The notes beneath the pieces are model-generated. The model did no database searches and had not been told where the DNA came from. It saw only the letters and a program-made list of their open reading frames with translations. A stretch of 64,000 nt of DNA from Flavobacterium sp. ASV13 (lineage in GTDB: Bacteria > Bacteroidota > Bacteroidia > Flavobacteriales > Flavobacteriaceae). The stretch is from positions 1-64,000 of the forward strand of contig NZ_KN050752.1 in the NCBI RefSeq assembly GCF_000745775.1, read 5' to 3'. The translations under genes were made by a program, and so were the position numbers. Of this stretch, positions 1-9,998 are shown one piece after another; the first letter of the stretch is position 1, and each line of letters begins with the position of its first letter.

Positions 1-3000
1 CGGAATTGCTCCATACAAATATCAATTATCACAAGGAGGAACAATCCTTACGGCTTATCAGGATGGAAACATCTTCTCTAACTTATCAGCAGCAACTAAT
101 TATACTGTTGAAGTTAAAGATGCCAAAGGATGTATCATTGCAGTACCGGTTCCGGTAACCATTGCTCAACCGACTCCATTGACGGCGAGTTCAACGATTA
201 CGACAGCTTTATTATGTACGGCAGGCAATGCTCCATCAAAAGCGGTTGTTACGGTAACTCCATCAGGAGGAACATCTCCGTATCAGTACAGTTATGACAA
301 TGGAACAAGCTTCTCAGGAACGAATACATATGAGACGTTTGCTGGAATTACATTTGATGTAATCGTTAAGGATGCAAATGGTTGTACATTCACTATCACA
401 AATGGTGTTAATGTACCAGCATTGAACCCTCCAACAGACTTGACATTCGCAACAACGGTTCCAGTAACATGTTTAGTGAAAGGAACAGTTGACATTACAG
501 GTCATACAGGTGGGGTTGGACCATTCCAATACGAGATTTTGTCTCCTATTGTAAGAGCTAAACAAGGATCTACAACATTTGCAAACTTAGATCCAGATAC
601 TTATGTATTCCAGATTACAGATGCAAATGGTTGTACTTATAATGAGTCATACACTGTTGCGCCGGTAACAAATATTACAGTTGCAAGTTCATTAATTAAA
701 AATGTGTCTTGTAATGGTGGTACTGACGGTTCAATTAAATTTACAGTTGAAAACAAAGCAGGTGGATTTACATATTCATTAAGTCCAGCTTTAGGTACAG
801 CAACTCAGGTAGGTGATGTTATTACAGTAACTAATTTACCAGCTAATACGTATACACTTACAGTGACAGATGCTATTACAGGTTGTACGGCTACAGCAAT
901 AATCGATGTTGCTCAGCCAGCTGTTTTAGATGTTGCTTTAGTGTCTAAAACTGCAGCAAATTGTTACCTAGGTTCTATCGTTACTGTTCAAGCAACAGGA
1001 GGAACTCCAGTATACAAATATGCATTTGTTAAAGCTGGGGTTACGCCAACAGCAGCAGACTTTTCAACTAGCAATAGTACAGTGTTAGCTTATGATGATT
1101 TAGGATCAAATGATTGGGATGTGTATGTTCAGGATGCAAACTTGATTTGCTCTGATAAAGTACTTGTTACAATTACGAAACATCAGGCACCAACTATTAA
1201 TCCTAATGCTAATGTATATTGCTACACTGGTGGACCAGTTCCAATTACAATTACAGGAACAACCGATCCAGCAATTGCAACGCCACCAATGTATAGTATC
1301 GGTAACGGTTATTACGCTAGTCCTAACTTTACGTTAAATGCTCCAGGTACTTACGAATTCTTTATTAAAGATGGTAATGGTTGTGTGGCAAAAGCTACTT
1401 ATGTATTAAGACAAGAATTGTTGATACAAGCAACTCTTACTCAAGATTTAAACTGTACTACAAACGATGCAACAATTACATTGACAGCAACGCAAGGTAC
1501 AGGTGCAGGAACATATGCTTTCGAATATGATCTTAATAACAGTGGTGTTTATAACCCAGTTACAGCATTGCCATTTGTAACTAGTACAGCAGGAACTTAT
1601 ACTTTCAGAGTAAAAGATGCTGTAACTTGTGAGGCAGTTTCTGTTCCGGTAGTAGTAACGCCGCTTACTATTCCAACATTTGCAACTTCGGCAGTAAATG
1701 CATTATGTCAAGGTGATTTGAACGGAAGTATCACGGTAACAGCTTCGAATGGTGTTGCACCGTACAAATACAGCATTAACGGAGGAACTTTTGTTAACTC
1801 TAATATTTTTGCTGGATTAGGCAGAGGAACTTATGCAATTGCTGTTATGGATGCTAAAGGATGTTCTTCAGCTGCAGTTAATGTTGATATCACAGACCCA
1901 GTTGTTTTAACAGCTACAAATGTTGTTTCACCATTTGGATGTGATCCTTCTAACACTGCAAAAGATGCATCAGTTACGCTTACAGCTCATGATGGTACAG
2001 GACCTTATAGCTATAGTTTTGATAATGGTGTGAGTTTTGGAGCTTCTCCTACTCATATTGTGAACGCAGCATCTACGATTAATTATGTTGTAGTTGATTT
2101 TAATGGATGTAGAGTATCAGGATCTGTAACAGTTCCTGGATATAATCCACCAACTAAATTCGATCTTTCGGCTACGCCAATTTACTGTAATACAGTTGGA
2201 GGTGTTGCGACTGTGACAGTTAGTAATATCGTTGGAGGTGTTGCGCCATTTAACTATGCGATTACTCAACCAACAGGTTCAGCTACTTCAAATGCAACAG
2301 GAAGTTTCGCTGGTCTATTGCCAGGAACTTATGTAATAAAAGTTACTGATTTTAATGGATGTAGCACTTTAAATTCAATTGAAGTTAAAAAAGCAAGCGA
2401 AATCAGTGTAGATGCTCAATTATTGAGCGATGTATTATGTAATGCTGGTACAACAGGATCTATTGCCTTTACAATCAGCAATTATATCGCTCCGGCTAAT
2501 TATACATTTGCATTGTCTCCAAATAACGGAACATTCACGCAAACAGGTGATGTAGTGACTTACACTGGATTAACTGCAGCTAGTTACACATTCACAGTTA
2601 CTGATAATACATCAGGATGTACAGATAATGTTTCTAACTTCATCGTTAACCAGCCAGCTGCTGCATTGAACTTTACAATGGCCGCTACAAATATTACTTG
2701 TAATAATAAAAATGCAACTATCACAGTAACTGCAACTGGAGGTACTCCAGCTTATAGTTATGCTGCTGTTGCAAGTGGAACTGCTGCTCCAACAGTTTAC
2801 AGTACTGATAACAAAATTGTTGTTGATACTAATAACGGAACTGTTTTAGCTTGGGATGTTTATGTGAAAGATTTTAACGGATGTACAACTTTAGTTAAAA
2901 CACAAAATATTTCAACTGCTCCACTTCCAAGTGGTATTACAGCAAATGTTGCTAGCCAATGTCCAAGTGCAACTGGAACTTACGATTTCACAGTTACTGT

Positions 3001-6000
3001 GACTTCAGGAGTTGGACCATTTGAATACAGCATTGGTGGTGGCTTCCAAGCAAGTCCAACATTCAGTGTGAACTCTTCAGGTTCTTATGATATTACGGTT
3101 AAAGATGCCAACGGATGTACAACTACTGTAACAGGTGCTGTTGTAATCAGTGGAGCTCTTGACTTACAATTAGATGTTCAGAAATTACCAAGTTGTGATT
3201 TCCCTGACGGAAGAATTGTAGCGAAAGCGACAGGTGGTTCTGGAAACTATAAATACACTTCTGGAGCTTATATTCCGGTAATTGCAGGAACAACAGCAAC
3301 ATTCAACAATATGGCTGCTGGTTCTCATACAATTACAGTTGAAGATTTAACAACTGGATGTAAAGATGTTGTTACTGTTGAAATGAAAGCAGCAACACTT
3401 ATTACAGGTCTTAGTTTAGAGAAATACGATGTTAAGTGTAATGGTGATTCTAATGGACTAATCATTGTTCATTTAGCTCCAAACGCTCCAGGCGTAAATG
3501 ACAACCCAGTTTATACTTACACGTTAACAGGAACAACTATTGGAAATGTAGCTGTAAGTAGAGGACCTCAAGAAGAGAATGTTTTTGATAATCTTTTACC
3601 AGGTGATTATACCGTAAGAGTAACTTCTGGAAGAGGTTGTAATGCTCAAGCAGATACAAGAATTATACAACCAGCACCAGTTGTGGTTAATGCGCCAGCT
3701 GTTACATCATTTGTATGTACAACAGGTACAAACACAACTAACTTTGCTAGTATTACAGTTAATTCTGTGACAGGTGGTACAGGTCCTTATGTTCTTTATG
3801 AGTTCAGTAAAAACGGAACTGTAGTTCAAAGCAGCAGTTCTAATGTTTACAATGAAACTGATCTTGCAGGTGGTTCTTATACTGTTAGAGTATTTGACAG
3901 CAATGGTTGCATAGGATCTTCTACGACTCCAATTACAATTGCACCATTTATTACTATGGATGACTTAAATGTTGCTGTAGTGACGCCAATTACTTGTGTT
4001 GCAAATGAAACTATTCAGGTTTCTGTTACTGCAACAGGAGGAACTCCAACAGGATTAGTTTATACGCTTAAAGGTATAGAAGGCACTGTATTCAATCAGA
4101 CAAATCCAACAGGATTATTCTCTGGATTAGCGATTGGAAAATATGAAATAACTGTATTTAACCCAGCAACTGGATGTACAATTAAAGATTATCATTACAT
4201 ATATGATCCTAATACTTTCATAATCAAAGCTACTCCAATAAGTGGTGAAATATGCTACGGAACAGCTGATGGAAGTGTAGACTTATTGTTTGTTGACACT
4301 TTATTGATTCCAACAAATGATGCAGGAGCATTTACATACACAATAACTGGTCCAGTACCAAGTTCAGGAACTTCTTCAACTGCAGGTCCTGTTACAATTA
4401 CTGGATTAACAGCGGGACAATATACAGTAACAGCTACATTAACTAGTGCTACTGGTCCACAATGTACAGTAAGTACTGTATTCAGCATTAAACAACCAAT
4501 AGCTCCATTAGCGATTACGAAAACACAATCGCCAATTACATGTGCTGCTGGAAACAATGACGGAACAATTTCAGTTGCAGCTTCTGGTGGATATGATATG
4601 ACTTATGAATATGAGCTAGTTGGTCCAGTAAGCAAAACGTACTCTACAGAGAATGTATTTACAGGTTTAACAGCTGGTGCTTATACAATCAATGTGAGAG
4701 ATGCAAAAGGATGTATTGCTACAACAACAGCAACACTTGTTAATCCAGCACCAATTGTGGTAAACCCAACAGCAAGCACAACAATGTTGTCTTGTCATGG
4801 AGATAAGAGTGCAGTAATTACTGTAGCTCTTCCAACAGGAGGTCAGGGAAGTAATTATATGTACACATTAAATAAGATTTCTGATACCCCTATTAGTGTT
4901 GAAGGTCCACAATCAAGCCCTGTATTTGCAGGATTAGGTGCAGGAACTTACACAGTAACTGTTACAGACGGATTTAGTTGTTCTGCTACATCTGCTCAGA
5001 TTGTGATTAACGAACCTACAATTGTAGAAGGAACTTTAATCCAATCTAAGATTGAAACTTGTACTACACAAGCACAGCTTACATTAAGTGCTGTTGGAGG
5101 AAAAGCTCCTTATACTTATAGTTTAAATGGAACTACAGTTTTAGGAACATTCACTTCTTCAGTTACATTTAATGTTGCTCCGGGAGTTTATAGCTACATT
5201 ATTAAAGATGCTAACGGTTGTACAGGATTTGCAACAAATGGTATTACTGTTGCTCCATTGATTCCTTTAACTGTTGGTCTAGATGTTTCTAGTGCAATTG
5301 TAAGATGTAAAGGTGATGCAACAGCGATCTTGATTGCTCAGGCAGAAGGTGGTTTAGGAAACTATGTTTATACATTGTATAGCGGAACTACAGGTACAAA
5401 TATCGTACGTGCAGCACAAAACAATGGTACATTCTTAGACTTGCCAGTAGGTTTCTACAGAGTAGGTGTACAAAGTGGAGATTGTAGTAAAGTGAGTGCG
5501 GCATTTGAAATTATTGAGCCTCAAACTCCATTTAGAGTTGATTTTGCTCAAACAAATGTGAGCTGTTTTGGTGAAAGCAATGGTAAAATGGTAATCACTG
5601 CAACTGGTGGAACTGGAGCATACAAATACTCTATTTCTCCAGACTCTGATCAATACGATACTAAAAATGTATTTGAGAACTTAGCGGTTGGTCAGTATAC
5701 AGTAACAGCAATCGATGCAAACGGATGTAACGAGGTATACACTTTCACAATTACACAGCCAGAATTATTGAGAGGAAAAGAAGTTCCAAACTCTATGATT
5801 CCTGAAGTATGTGTTGGTGACAAAGACGGTGCATTTAGTGTTGAAATTTTAGGTGGTACTGCTCCATATAAAGTAAGTCTGGATAATGAAAAAGGTCCAT
5901 TTACTGCAGGTGCAGCAGGTCAGACGATATTTGACTTTACTAACTTAACTGGTGGTACACATACAGTTTACTTTACAGATGCAGCAGGATGTATGAACTT

Positions 6001-6754
6001 ACTTGCGATTAACATGCCATTGCCAGTTGTTCTGAATCCAACAGCTGAAGTAAATTATGACTGTGTTGACAATAAAGCAGCTAATATGGTGACGATCACT
6101 GTTGATAAGAGCATAACGAACCTTGCTGATGTTGATTACCAACTTGACGGAACAGGTGCTTATCAACCAAGCAACATCTTTAGAAATCTTGCTCCAGGTA
6201 ATCACTACGTAACGGCTAGACATACTAACGGTTGTGAAGTGCCAACAGCAAGTTTCCAAATCAAAGCTGTTCAGCCATTAAAACTTGCTTTATCTGCAGG
6301 TAAACCTGAAATGAATATCATTTCAGTAACGGCAACAGGTGGAGCACCAGGATATGAGTATAGCTTCAACGGAGAACCGTTCACATCTTCTAACACATAC
6401 AAAATCTACAAATCTGGTGATTATGTAGTAGTTGTTAGAGATCAAAATGGTTGTACGTCGACTATTACAGTTCCAGCGATATATGTTGATGTTTGTTTAG
6501 ATAATTACTTTACGCCTAACGGAGATGGTGTTTACGATACTTGGGGACCTGGTTGTACTAATATTTACAACAACCTTGAATTCTCAATCTTCGACAGATA
6601 CGGTCGTGTAATTGCTAAATATCACTATGGTCAAAAATGGGACGGAAGATACAATGGAGAGGAATTGCCTTCAGGTGATTACTGGTATGTTCTTAAACTA
6701 AATGACGAGAAAGATGCAAGAGAGTTTGTTGGACATTTCACTTTATACAGATAA
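1..6754 (+). CDS. sprB: SprB-like gliding-motility adhesin, C-terminal part (5' end outside window)
   Basis: Very large repetitive surface adhesin. The frame is open from base 2, so the start lies upstream and about 2250 residues are visible. They consist of back-to-back SprB-type repeats of roughly 80-100 residues, each with a Cys near its start, a GG-x-PYxYS strand, a short F-x-x-L-x-x-GxYTVTV strand and a D-x-x-GCT ending. The last about 85 residues form the CHU_C/type B sorting domain (YFTPNGDGVYDTW, then FDRYGRVI, WDGRYNGEELPSGDYWY) recognised by the type IX secretion system. In Flavobacterium johnsoniae, SprB is about 6500 residues, moves along the cell surface during gliding, and needs the SprF encoded just downstream. 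The same gene order here supports the symbol. A paralogous large SprB-repeat protein is the main alternative. Confidence 0.88.
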   Translation, partial: GIAPYKYQLSQGGTILTAYQDGNIFSNLSAATNYTVEVKDAKGCIIAVPVPVTIAQPTPLTASSTITTALLCTAGNAPSKAVVTVTPSGGTSPYQYSYDNGTSFSGTNTYETFAGITFDVIVKDANGCTFTITNGVNVPALNPPTDLTFATTVPVTCLVKGTVDITGHTGGVGPFQYEILSPIVRAKQGSTTFANLDPDTYVFQITDANGCTYNESYTVAPVTNITVASSLIKNVSCNGGTDGSIKFTVENKAGGFTYSLSPALGTATQVGDVITVTNLPANTYTLTVTDAITGCTATAIIDVAQPAVLDVALVSKTAANCYLGSIVTVQATGGTPVYKYAFVKAGVTPTAADFSTSNSTVLAYDDLGSNDWDVYVQDANLICSDKVLVTITKHQAPTINPNANVYCYTGGPVPITITGTTDPAIATPPMYSIGNGYYASPNFTLNAPGTYEFFIKDGNGCVAKATYVLRQELLIQATLTQDLNCTTNDATITLTATQGTGAGTYAFEYDLNNSGVYNPVTALPFVTSTAGTYTFRVKDAVTCEAVSVPVVVTPLTIPTFATSAVNALCQGDLNGSITVTASNGVAPYKYSINGGTFVNSNIFAGLGRGTYAIAVMDAKGCSSAAVNVDITDPVVLTATNVVSPFGCDPSNTAKDASVTLTAHDGTGPYSYSFDNGVSFGASPTHIVNAASTINYVVVDFNGCRVSGSVTVPGYNPPTKFDLSATPIYCNTVGGVATVTVSNIVGGVAPFNYAITQPTGSATSNATGSFAGLLPGTYVIKVTDFNGCSTLNSIEVKKASEISVDAQLLSDVLCNAGTTGSIAFTISNYIAPANYTFALSPNNGTFTQTGDVVTYTGLTAASYTFTVTDNTSGCTDNVSNFIVNQPAAALNFTMAATNITCNNKNATITVTATGGTPAYSYAAVASGTAAPTVYSTDNKIVVDTNNGTVLAWDVYVKDFNGCTTLVKTQNISTAPLPSGITANVASQCPSATGTYDFTVTVTSGVGPFEYSIGGGFQASPTFSVNSSGSYDITVKDANGCTTTVTGAVVISGALDLQLDVQKLPSCDFPDGRIVAKATGGSGNYKYTSGAYIPVIAGTTATFNNMAAGSHTITVEDLTTGCKDVVTVEMKAATLITGLSLEKYDVKCNGDSNGLIIVHLAPNAPGVNDNPVYTYTLTGTTIGNVAVSRGPQEENVFDNLLPGDYTVRVTSGRGCNAQADTRIIQPAPVVVNAPAVTSFVCTTGTNTTNFASITVNSVTGGTGPYVLYEFSKNGTVVQSSSSNVYNETDLAGGSYTVRVFDSNGCIGSSTTPITIAPFITMDDLNVAVVTPITCVANETIQVSVTATGGTPTGLVYTLKGIEGTVFNQTNPTGLFSGLAIGKYEITVFNPATGCTIKDYHYIYDPNTFIIKATPISGEICYGTADGSVDLLFVDTLLIPTNDAGAFTYTITGPVPSSGTSSTAGPVTITGLTAGQYTVTATLTSATGPQCTVSTVFSIKQPIAPLAITKTQSPITCAAGNNDGTISVAASGGYDMTYEYELVGPVSKTYSTENVFTGLTAGAYTINVRDAKGCIATTTATLVNPAPIVVNPTASTTMLSCHGDKSAVITVALPTGGQGSNYMYTLNKISDTPISVEGPQSSPVFAGLGAGTYTVTVTDGFSCSATSAQIVINEPTIVEGTLIQSKIETCTTQAQLTLSAVGGKAPYTYSLNGTTVLGTFTSSVTFNVAPGVYSYIIKDANGCTGFATNGITVAPLIPLTVGLDVSSAIVRCKGDATAILIAQAEGGLGNYVYTLYSGTTGTNIVRAAQNNGTFLDLPVGFYRVGVQSGDCSKVSAAFEIIEPQTPFRVDFAQTNVSCFGESNGKMVITATGGTGAYKYSISPDSDQYDTKNVFENLAVGQYTVTAIDANGCNEVYTFTITQPELLRGKEVPNSMIPEVCVGDKDGAFSVEILGGTAPYKVSLDNEKGPFTAGAAGQTIFDFTNLTGGTHTVYFTDAAGCMNLLAINMPLPVVLNPTAEVNYDCVDNKAANMVTITVDKSITNLADVDYQLDGTGAYQPSNIFRNLAPGNHYVTARHTNGCEVPTASFQIKAVQPLKLALSAGKPEMNIISVTATGGAPGYEYSFNGEPFTSSNTYKIYKSGDYVVVVRDQNGCTSTITVPAIYVDVCLDNYFTPNGDGVYDTWGPGCTNIYNNLEFSIFDRYGRVIAKYHYGQKWDGRYNGEELPSGDYWYVLKLNDEKDAREFVGHFTLYR

Positions 6755-6797
6755 CAAAATTTGAGCCCCAATGATGTTATCTAAAAAAATTATTACA

Positions 6798-7772
6798 ATG
6801 AAAAAGTTTATTTTATCCCTAGTACTCATGGCTGTAACAACAAGTTACAGCCAAGAGTTAAACCTACCGGTGTTTACCCAGTATTTAGCTGATAACCCAT
6901 TTGTACTTTCACCTGCTTATGCTGGTATTGGAGATAATCTTCGAATTAGAGCGAATGGTTTGACGCAGTGGGTCGGAATTAAAGATGCGCCTGAAAACCA
7001 GTCTTTATATGCTGATTTTAGAATCCTGGATCGTTCGGGTGTTGGAATCTCGATTTACAATGATAAAAATGGATACACAAGACAAACGGGTGCTAAGGTT
7101 TCCTTTGCGCATCACTTGATTTTGGATTATTATTCTAAGCAATATTTGTCTTTTGGTATTTCGTATAACTTCAACAGTTTCAGAATTGATATTGATGAAT
7201 TTAACAATACGATTGAACATCCAATCCTGGATCCTTCGGTAACAGATAATCGTTATACGGGAAATAATAACTTTGACATTAGTGCTTTGTATCGTAATAA
7301 AAACTTCTATTTGAGTTTTAATGCGAATAACGTATTGAAGAAAAACGTTGATAAATATCGTGGAGTAGAGCCAAATCTGCTTTCAAACTATCAGGTGTAT
7401 ACAGGATATGTTTTTAACGACGGAGAAAATAGACGAATCGAATATGAACCATCTATCTTCTATCAATATTTTGCAAGTGATAAACGTTCTACAACCGATT
7501 TCAACTTCAAATACAGACGTTACAATCGTTATGAAGATTATTATTGGATCGGAGTTTCATACCGTATGTTAAACGACCAGTTCCCAAAACCATTATCTGT
7601 CGGACCAATGGCTGGTTTTATGAAGTCTAGATTTTACTTCGGATATTCCTATCAGGTTATGTTCAACGATTTAGGAAATTATAATACAGGTACTCACGTA
7701 GTAACCATAGGTTTTGATTTCTTGCAGGCTATCAGTAACTGTCCTTGTACGCAGAGTCCAGTTCACGATTAA
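6798..7772 (+). CDS. sprF: PorP/SprF family outer-membrane protein
   Basis: 324-residue protein of the PorP/SprF family, outer-membrane partners of type IX secretion that help export type B-sorted proteins such as SprB. The start is placed at the second possible ATG (6798), because MKKFILSLVLMAVTTSYSQ is then a clean signal peptide; the ATG at 6771 would add a nine-residue polar tail. Family hallmarks are the early QYLADNPFVLSPAYAGIGD segment and alternating beta-strand-like stretches through to the C-terminus. It starts 43 bases after the sprB stop with no terminator or promoter between, so it is probably co-transcribed with sprB, as in F. johnsoniae. Confidence 0.9.
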   Translation: MKKFILSLVLMAVTTSYSQELNLPVFTQYLADNPFVLSPAYAGIGDNLRIRANGLTQWVGIKDAPENQSLYADFRILDRSGVGISIYNDKNGYTRQTGAKVSFAHHLILDYYSKQYLSFGISYNFNSFRIDIDEFNNTIEHPILDPSVTDNRYTGNNNFDISALYRNKNFYLSFNANNVLKKNVDKYRGVEPNLLSNYQVYTGYVFNDGENRRIEYEPSIFYQYFASDKRSTTDFNFKYRRYNRYEDYYWIGVSYRMLNDQFPKPLSVGPMAGFMKSRFYFGYSYQVMFNDLGNYNTGTHVVTIGFDFLQAISNCPCTQSPVHD

Positions 7773-7930
7773 TAAGAACAAAACCATTTCTTAGGCTAAA
7801 GAAGCCATTATTACAAAGCGAGTCGCAACATTATGTGTTTTTACCGCAATAATTTGAAATAAACTTACAATAACATTAAATTTGAATAGTATCAATTTGC
7901 ATCGTCAAAATGACAAATCAAATTTGATTT

Positions 7931-9022
7931 ATGAAAGCTAAATTTTCACTTTACGCGAAACACATTGTTTTGTGCCTCGCTTTTTTATTTTTGCCGTATG
8001 CCTTCACATCGACAAATACGATTTTTTCATTGCCGCATTTATACACCAATGCGCATGATCGTATTTACTTTTTTATCTATTTTACATTACTCTGCTTTTT
8101 CTATTTTAACTATTACTACTTAATTCCGAAATTCTATTTTTCCGAAAAGAAGTTCATATACTATTCCATCATCATCGGATTTCTTCTTTTTTTTCTTTGG
8201 ATATCAACCACTTTAGATCATCCTGCCCGAAATTTTTTAGATTTTAGAAATCCTTCGGAGCATTTTGAACACAATCCTGGTTTGTTTCCAGAAAAATTTC
8301 CTCCGCCCCCTTCGATGGTTAAAGAAATGCCTTTTGATTTTGTAGGCGGTCCGCCAACACAGTATGGACATACCGCTTTGGTTTATTTAATTGGCGTAAT
8401 ATCAAGTCTACTTTTTGCTATCACAGGAAGATTGCAGAGTGTTGAAAAAGAGAAAGTAAAATCGGAATTGGCATTTCTAAAAGCGCAAATCAATCCGCAT
8501 TTTTTATTTAATACTTTAAACAGCATTTACGCATTGGCATTAAAAAAAGACGATAAAACGCCAGATGCAGTCGTGCAGCTTTCAGAGTTAATGCGTTATA
8601 TCATGACCAATTCTAACGATGAAGTTATTGATTTGACCAAAGAAATCAACTACATCAATAATTTTATTTCACTCCAAAAAACACGTTTGGGCAATACCGT
8701 TATTGTAGATTATAAAGTCACAGGAAATACTATTGGAAAACAAATCACACCTTTAATTTTAATCTCTTTCATTGAGAATGCATTTAAATATGGTGTAAAC
8801 CCAGATCAAACTTCTGAAATTTCTATCAGTATTGATATAAAAGAGGAACAACTGACTTTATTGGTTTCTAATAAAAAGACTTTTTCAATACAGTCTGAAT
8901 CTGGAATTGGACTTCAGAATACAATTGAAAGATTAAAGTTGGTTTACCCAAATAAACATCAGCTTAAAATACAAGATACTCCAGAAAAATACGTTGTAAA
9001 TCTATCTATAAAAGTAGGATGA
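7931..9022 (+). CDS. LytS-type sensor histidine kinase
   Basis: 363-residue membrane histidine kinase of the His_kinase (PF06580) class. The first about 170 residues contain four hydrophobic segments and a proline-rich loop (PPPPSMV). The phosphoacceptor box KAQINPHFLFNTLNSIYAL lies near residues 188-206, with His inside NPHFLFN. A short HATPase domain follows, with the N box IENAFKYGV and G box SGIGLQNTIERL. Its stop overlaps the start of the LytTR regulator by four bases (ATGA), so the two are translationally coupled and form a cognate pair. The signal is unknown. Confidence 0.92.
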   Translation: MKAKFSLYAKHIVLCLAFLFLPYAFTSTNTIFSLPHLYTNAHDRIYFFIYFTLLCFFYFNYYYLIPKFYFSEKKFIYYSIIIGFLLFFLWISTTLDHPARNFLDFRNPSEHFEHNPGLFPEKFPPPPSMVKEMPFDFVGGPPTQYGHTALVYLIGVISSLLFAITGRLQSVEKEKVKSELAFLKAQINPHFLFNTLNSIYALALKKDDKTPDAVVQLSELMRYIMTNSNDEVIDLTKEINYINNFISLQKTRLGNTVIVDYKVTGNTIGKQITPLILISFIENAFKYGVNPDQTSEISISIDIKEEQLTLLVSNKKTFSIQSESGIGLQNTIERLKLVYPNKHQLKIQDTPEKYVVNLSIKVG

Positions 9023-9708
9023 TAAAAGCAATTGCATTAGATGACGAGCCTTTGGCATTAGAAATTCTTCAGAGTTTATGCGACACTATTGATTATGTAG
9101 AATTGGATAAAGTTTTTACAAGATCAGATGAAGCGTTTAAATATCTAAAGAAATATCCCGTTGATTTATTGTTTTTGGATATCAATATGCCGTCAATTTC
9201 TGGTTTGGATTTTTACAAAAAACTGCCTCACAAAACAATGGTCATTTTTACAACAGCTTATTCTGAATTTGCTGTTGAAGGCTTTACACTTAGCGCAACA
9301 GATTATCTTTTAAAACCAATTTCACTTTCCCGTTTCCAGCAAGCGACTGAAAAAGCTTTTTCACAATGGAAACTACAAAATCAAAATATTGAACAACAAC
9401 ATCTTTTCATTCGTGCAGATTATAGTTTGATAAAAATCCTGTTTTCAGATATTTTATATATCGAAGGTTTAGATGATTATCTGAAAATTCATATTCAGAA
9501 TCAAAAAACAGTTGTCGCAAGAATGACATTAAAAGCAATCCTTCAAAAATTGCCTGAAACCGAATTTATTCGGGTGCATCGATCGTTTATTGTTCCAGTT
9601 TCTAAAATTGAGAAAATTAGAAACAAAGTCATTTTTATAGATCAGGCCGAAATTCCAGTTAGCGCCAGTTACGAAGAAGCTTTTTTTGCACTTCTAGATC
9701 AAAAATAA
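9019..9708 (+). CDS. LytTR-family response regulator
   Basis: 229 residues. The N-terminal receiver domain has an acidic pair at DDE (residues 8-10), the phosphoacceptor Asp at residue 54 (FLDINMPS), Thr in TTAYSEFAVEG and Lys in LLKP. The C-terminal LytTR DNA-binding domain starts near residue 130 and contains FIRADYSLIKI, the YIEGLDDYLKIH strand and FIRVHRSFIVPV. It is the partner of the overlapping kinase gene. LytTR proteins typically bind pairs of short direct repeats about 21 bp apart, and such a pair lies at 9880-9918. Confidence 0.94.
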   Translation: MIKAIALDDEPLALEILQSLCDTIDYVELDKVFTRSDEAFKYLKKYPVDLLFLDINMPSISGLDFYKKLPHKTMVIFTTAYSEFAVEGFTLSATDYLLKPISLSRFQQATEKAFSQWKLQNQNIEQQHLFIRADYSLIKILFSDILYIEGLDDYLKIHIQNQKTVVARMTLKAILQKLPETEFIRVHRSFIVPVSKIEKIRNKVIFIDQAEIPVSASYEEAFFALLDQK

Positions 9709-9723
9709 AAATATGGCTAATTT

Positions 9724-9819
9724 AATGGTACACAGATAACGCGGATAAAACGGATTTTCACGGATAATAATATAAAATCCGTTTTATCCGCTTAAATCAG
9801 TGTCATCCGTGTGCCATTT
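9724..9819. repeat. Intergenic inverted repeat, GCGGATAAAACGG family
   Basis: An 18-bp perfect inverted repeat (GCGGATAAAACGGATTTT at 9741-9758 against its complement at 9774-9791) lies in a larger, looser palindrome: the left outer arm reads ggtacacagataac and the right one atccgtgtgccat. There is no U-tract directly after either arm. It lies between the LytTR gene and the next operon and could end the LytTR transcript, but its outer-arm words look like a dispersed repeat. Confidence 0.75.
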
Positions 9820-9879
9820 TCCAAATAGTAAGAATAGTATAATCGACTTATTTTTACTACAAAAAAATATATTTTCTCC

Positions 9880-9918
9880 GTTTACCTCATAAATTTTGTG
9901 GTTTACCTCAAACATTTT
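9880..9918 (+). promoter_or_regulatory. Tandem direct repeat, candidate LytTR operator
   Basis: GTTTACCTCA occurs at 9880-9889 and again at 9901-9910. Counting the following ATTTT, 16 of 18 positions match, and the period is exactly 21 bp (two helical turns). It is 89 bases upstream of the dioxygenase-like gene and 171 bases after the LytTR regulator gene. Known LytTR sites are GTT-containing direct repeats with this spacing, so regulation by the neighbouring response regulator is an inference. Confidence 0.5.
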
Positions 9919-9998
9919 CCAACGCTTTAATTTCGAATAATTTTACTCGAAAAGAACTGTTAATCATTCTATTGGTATAACATTTAAAACAAAAAGCA

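Noticed and set aside
4255..4557. 100-codon open frame opposite sprB
   Set aside because: Low-complexity Val/Pro/Asn composition, complementary to sprB repeats.
179..6754. Start of the sprB frame at TTG 179
   Set aside because: The frame is open to base 2 and encodes the same repeat pattern upstream of 179, so the gene begins outside the window.
1..6754. CRISPR or tandem DNA repeat reading of the sprB region
   Set aside because: Repeats are protein-level and diverged; no regularly spaced identical DNA units.
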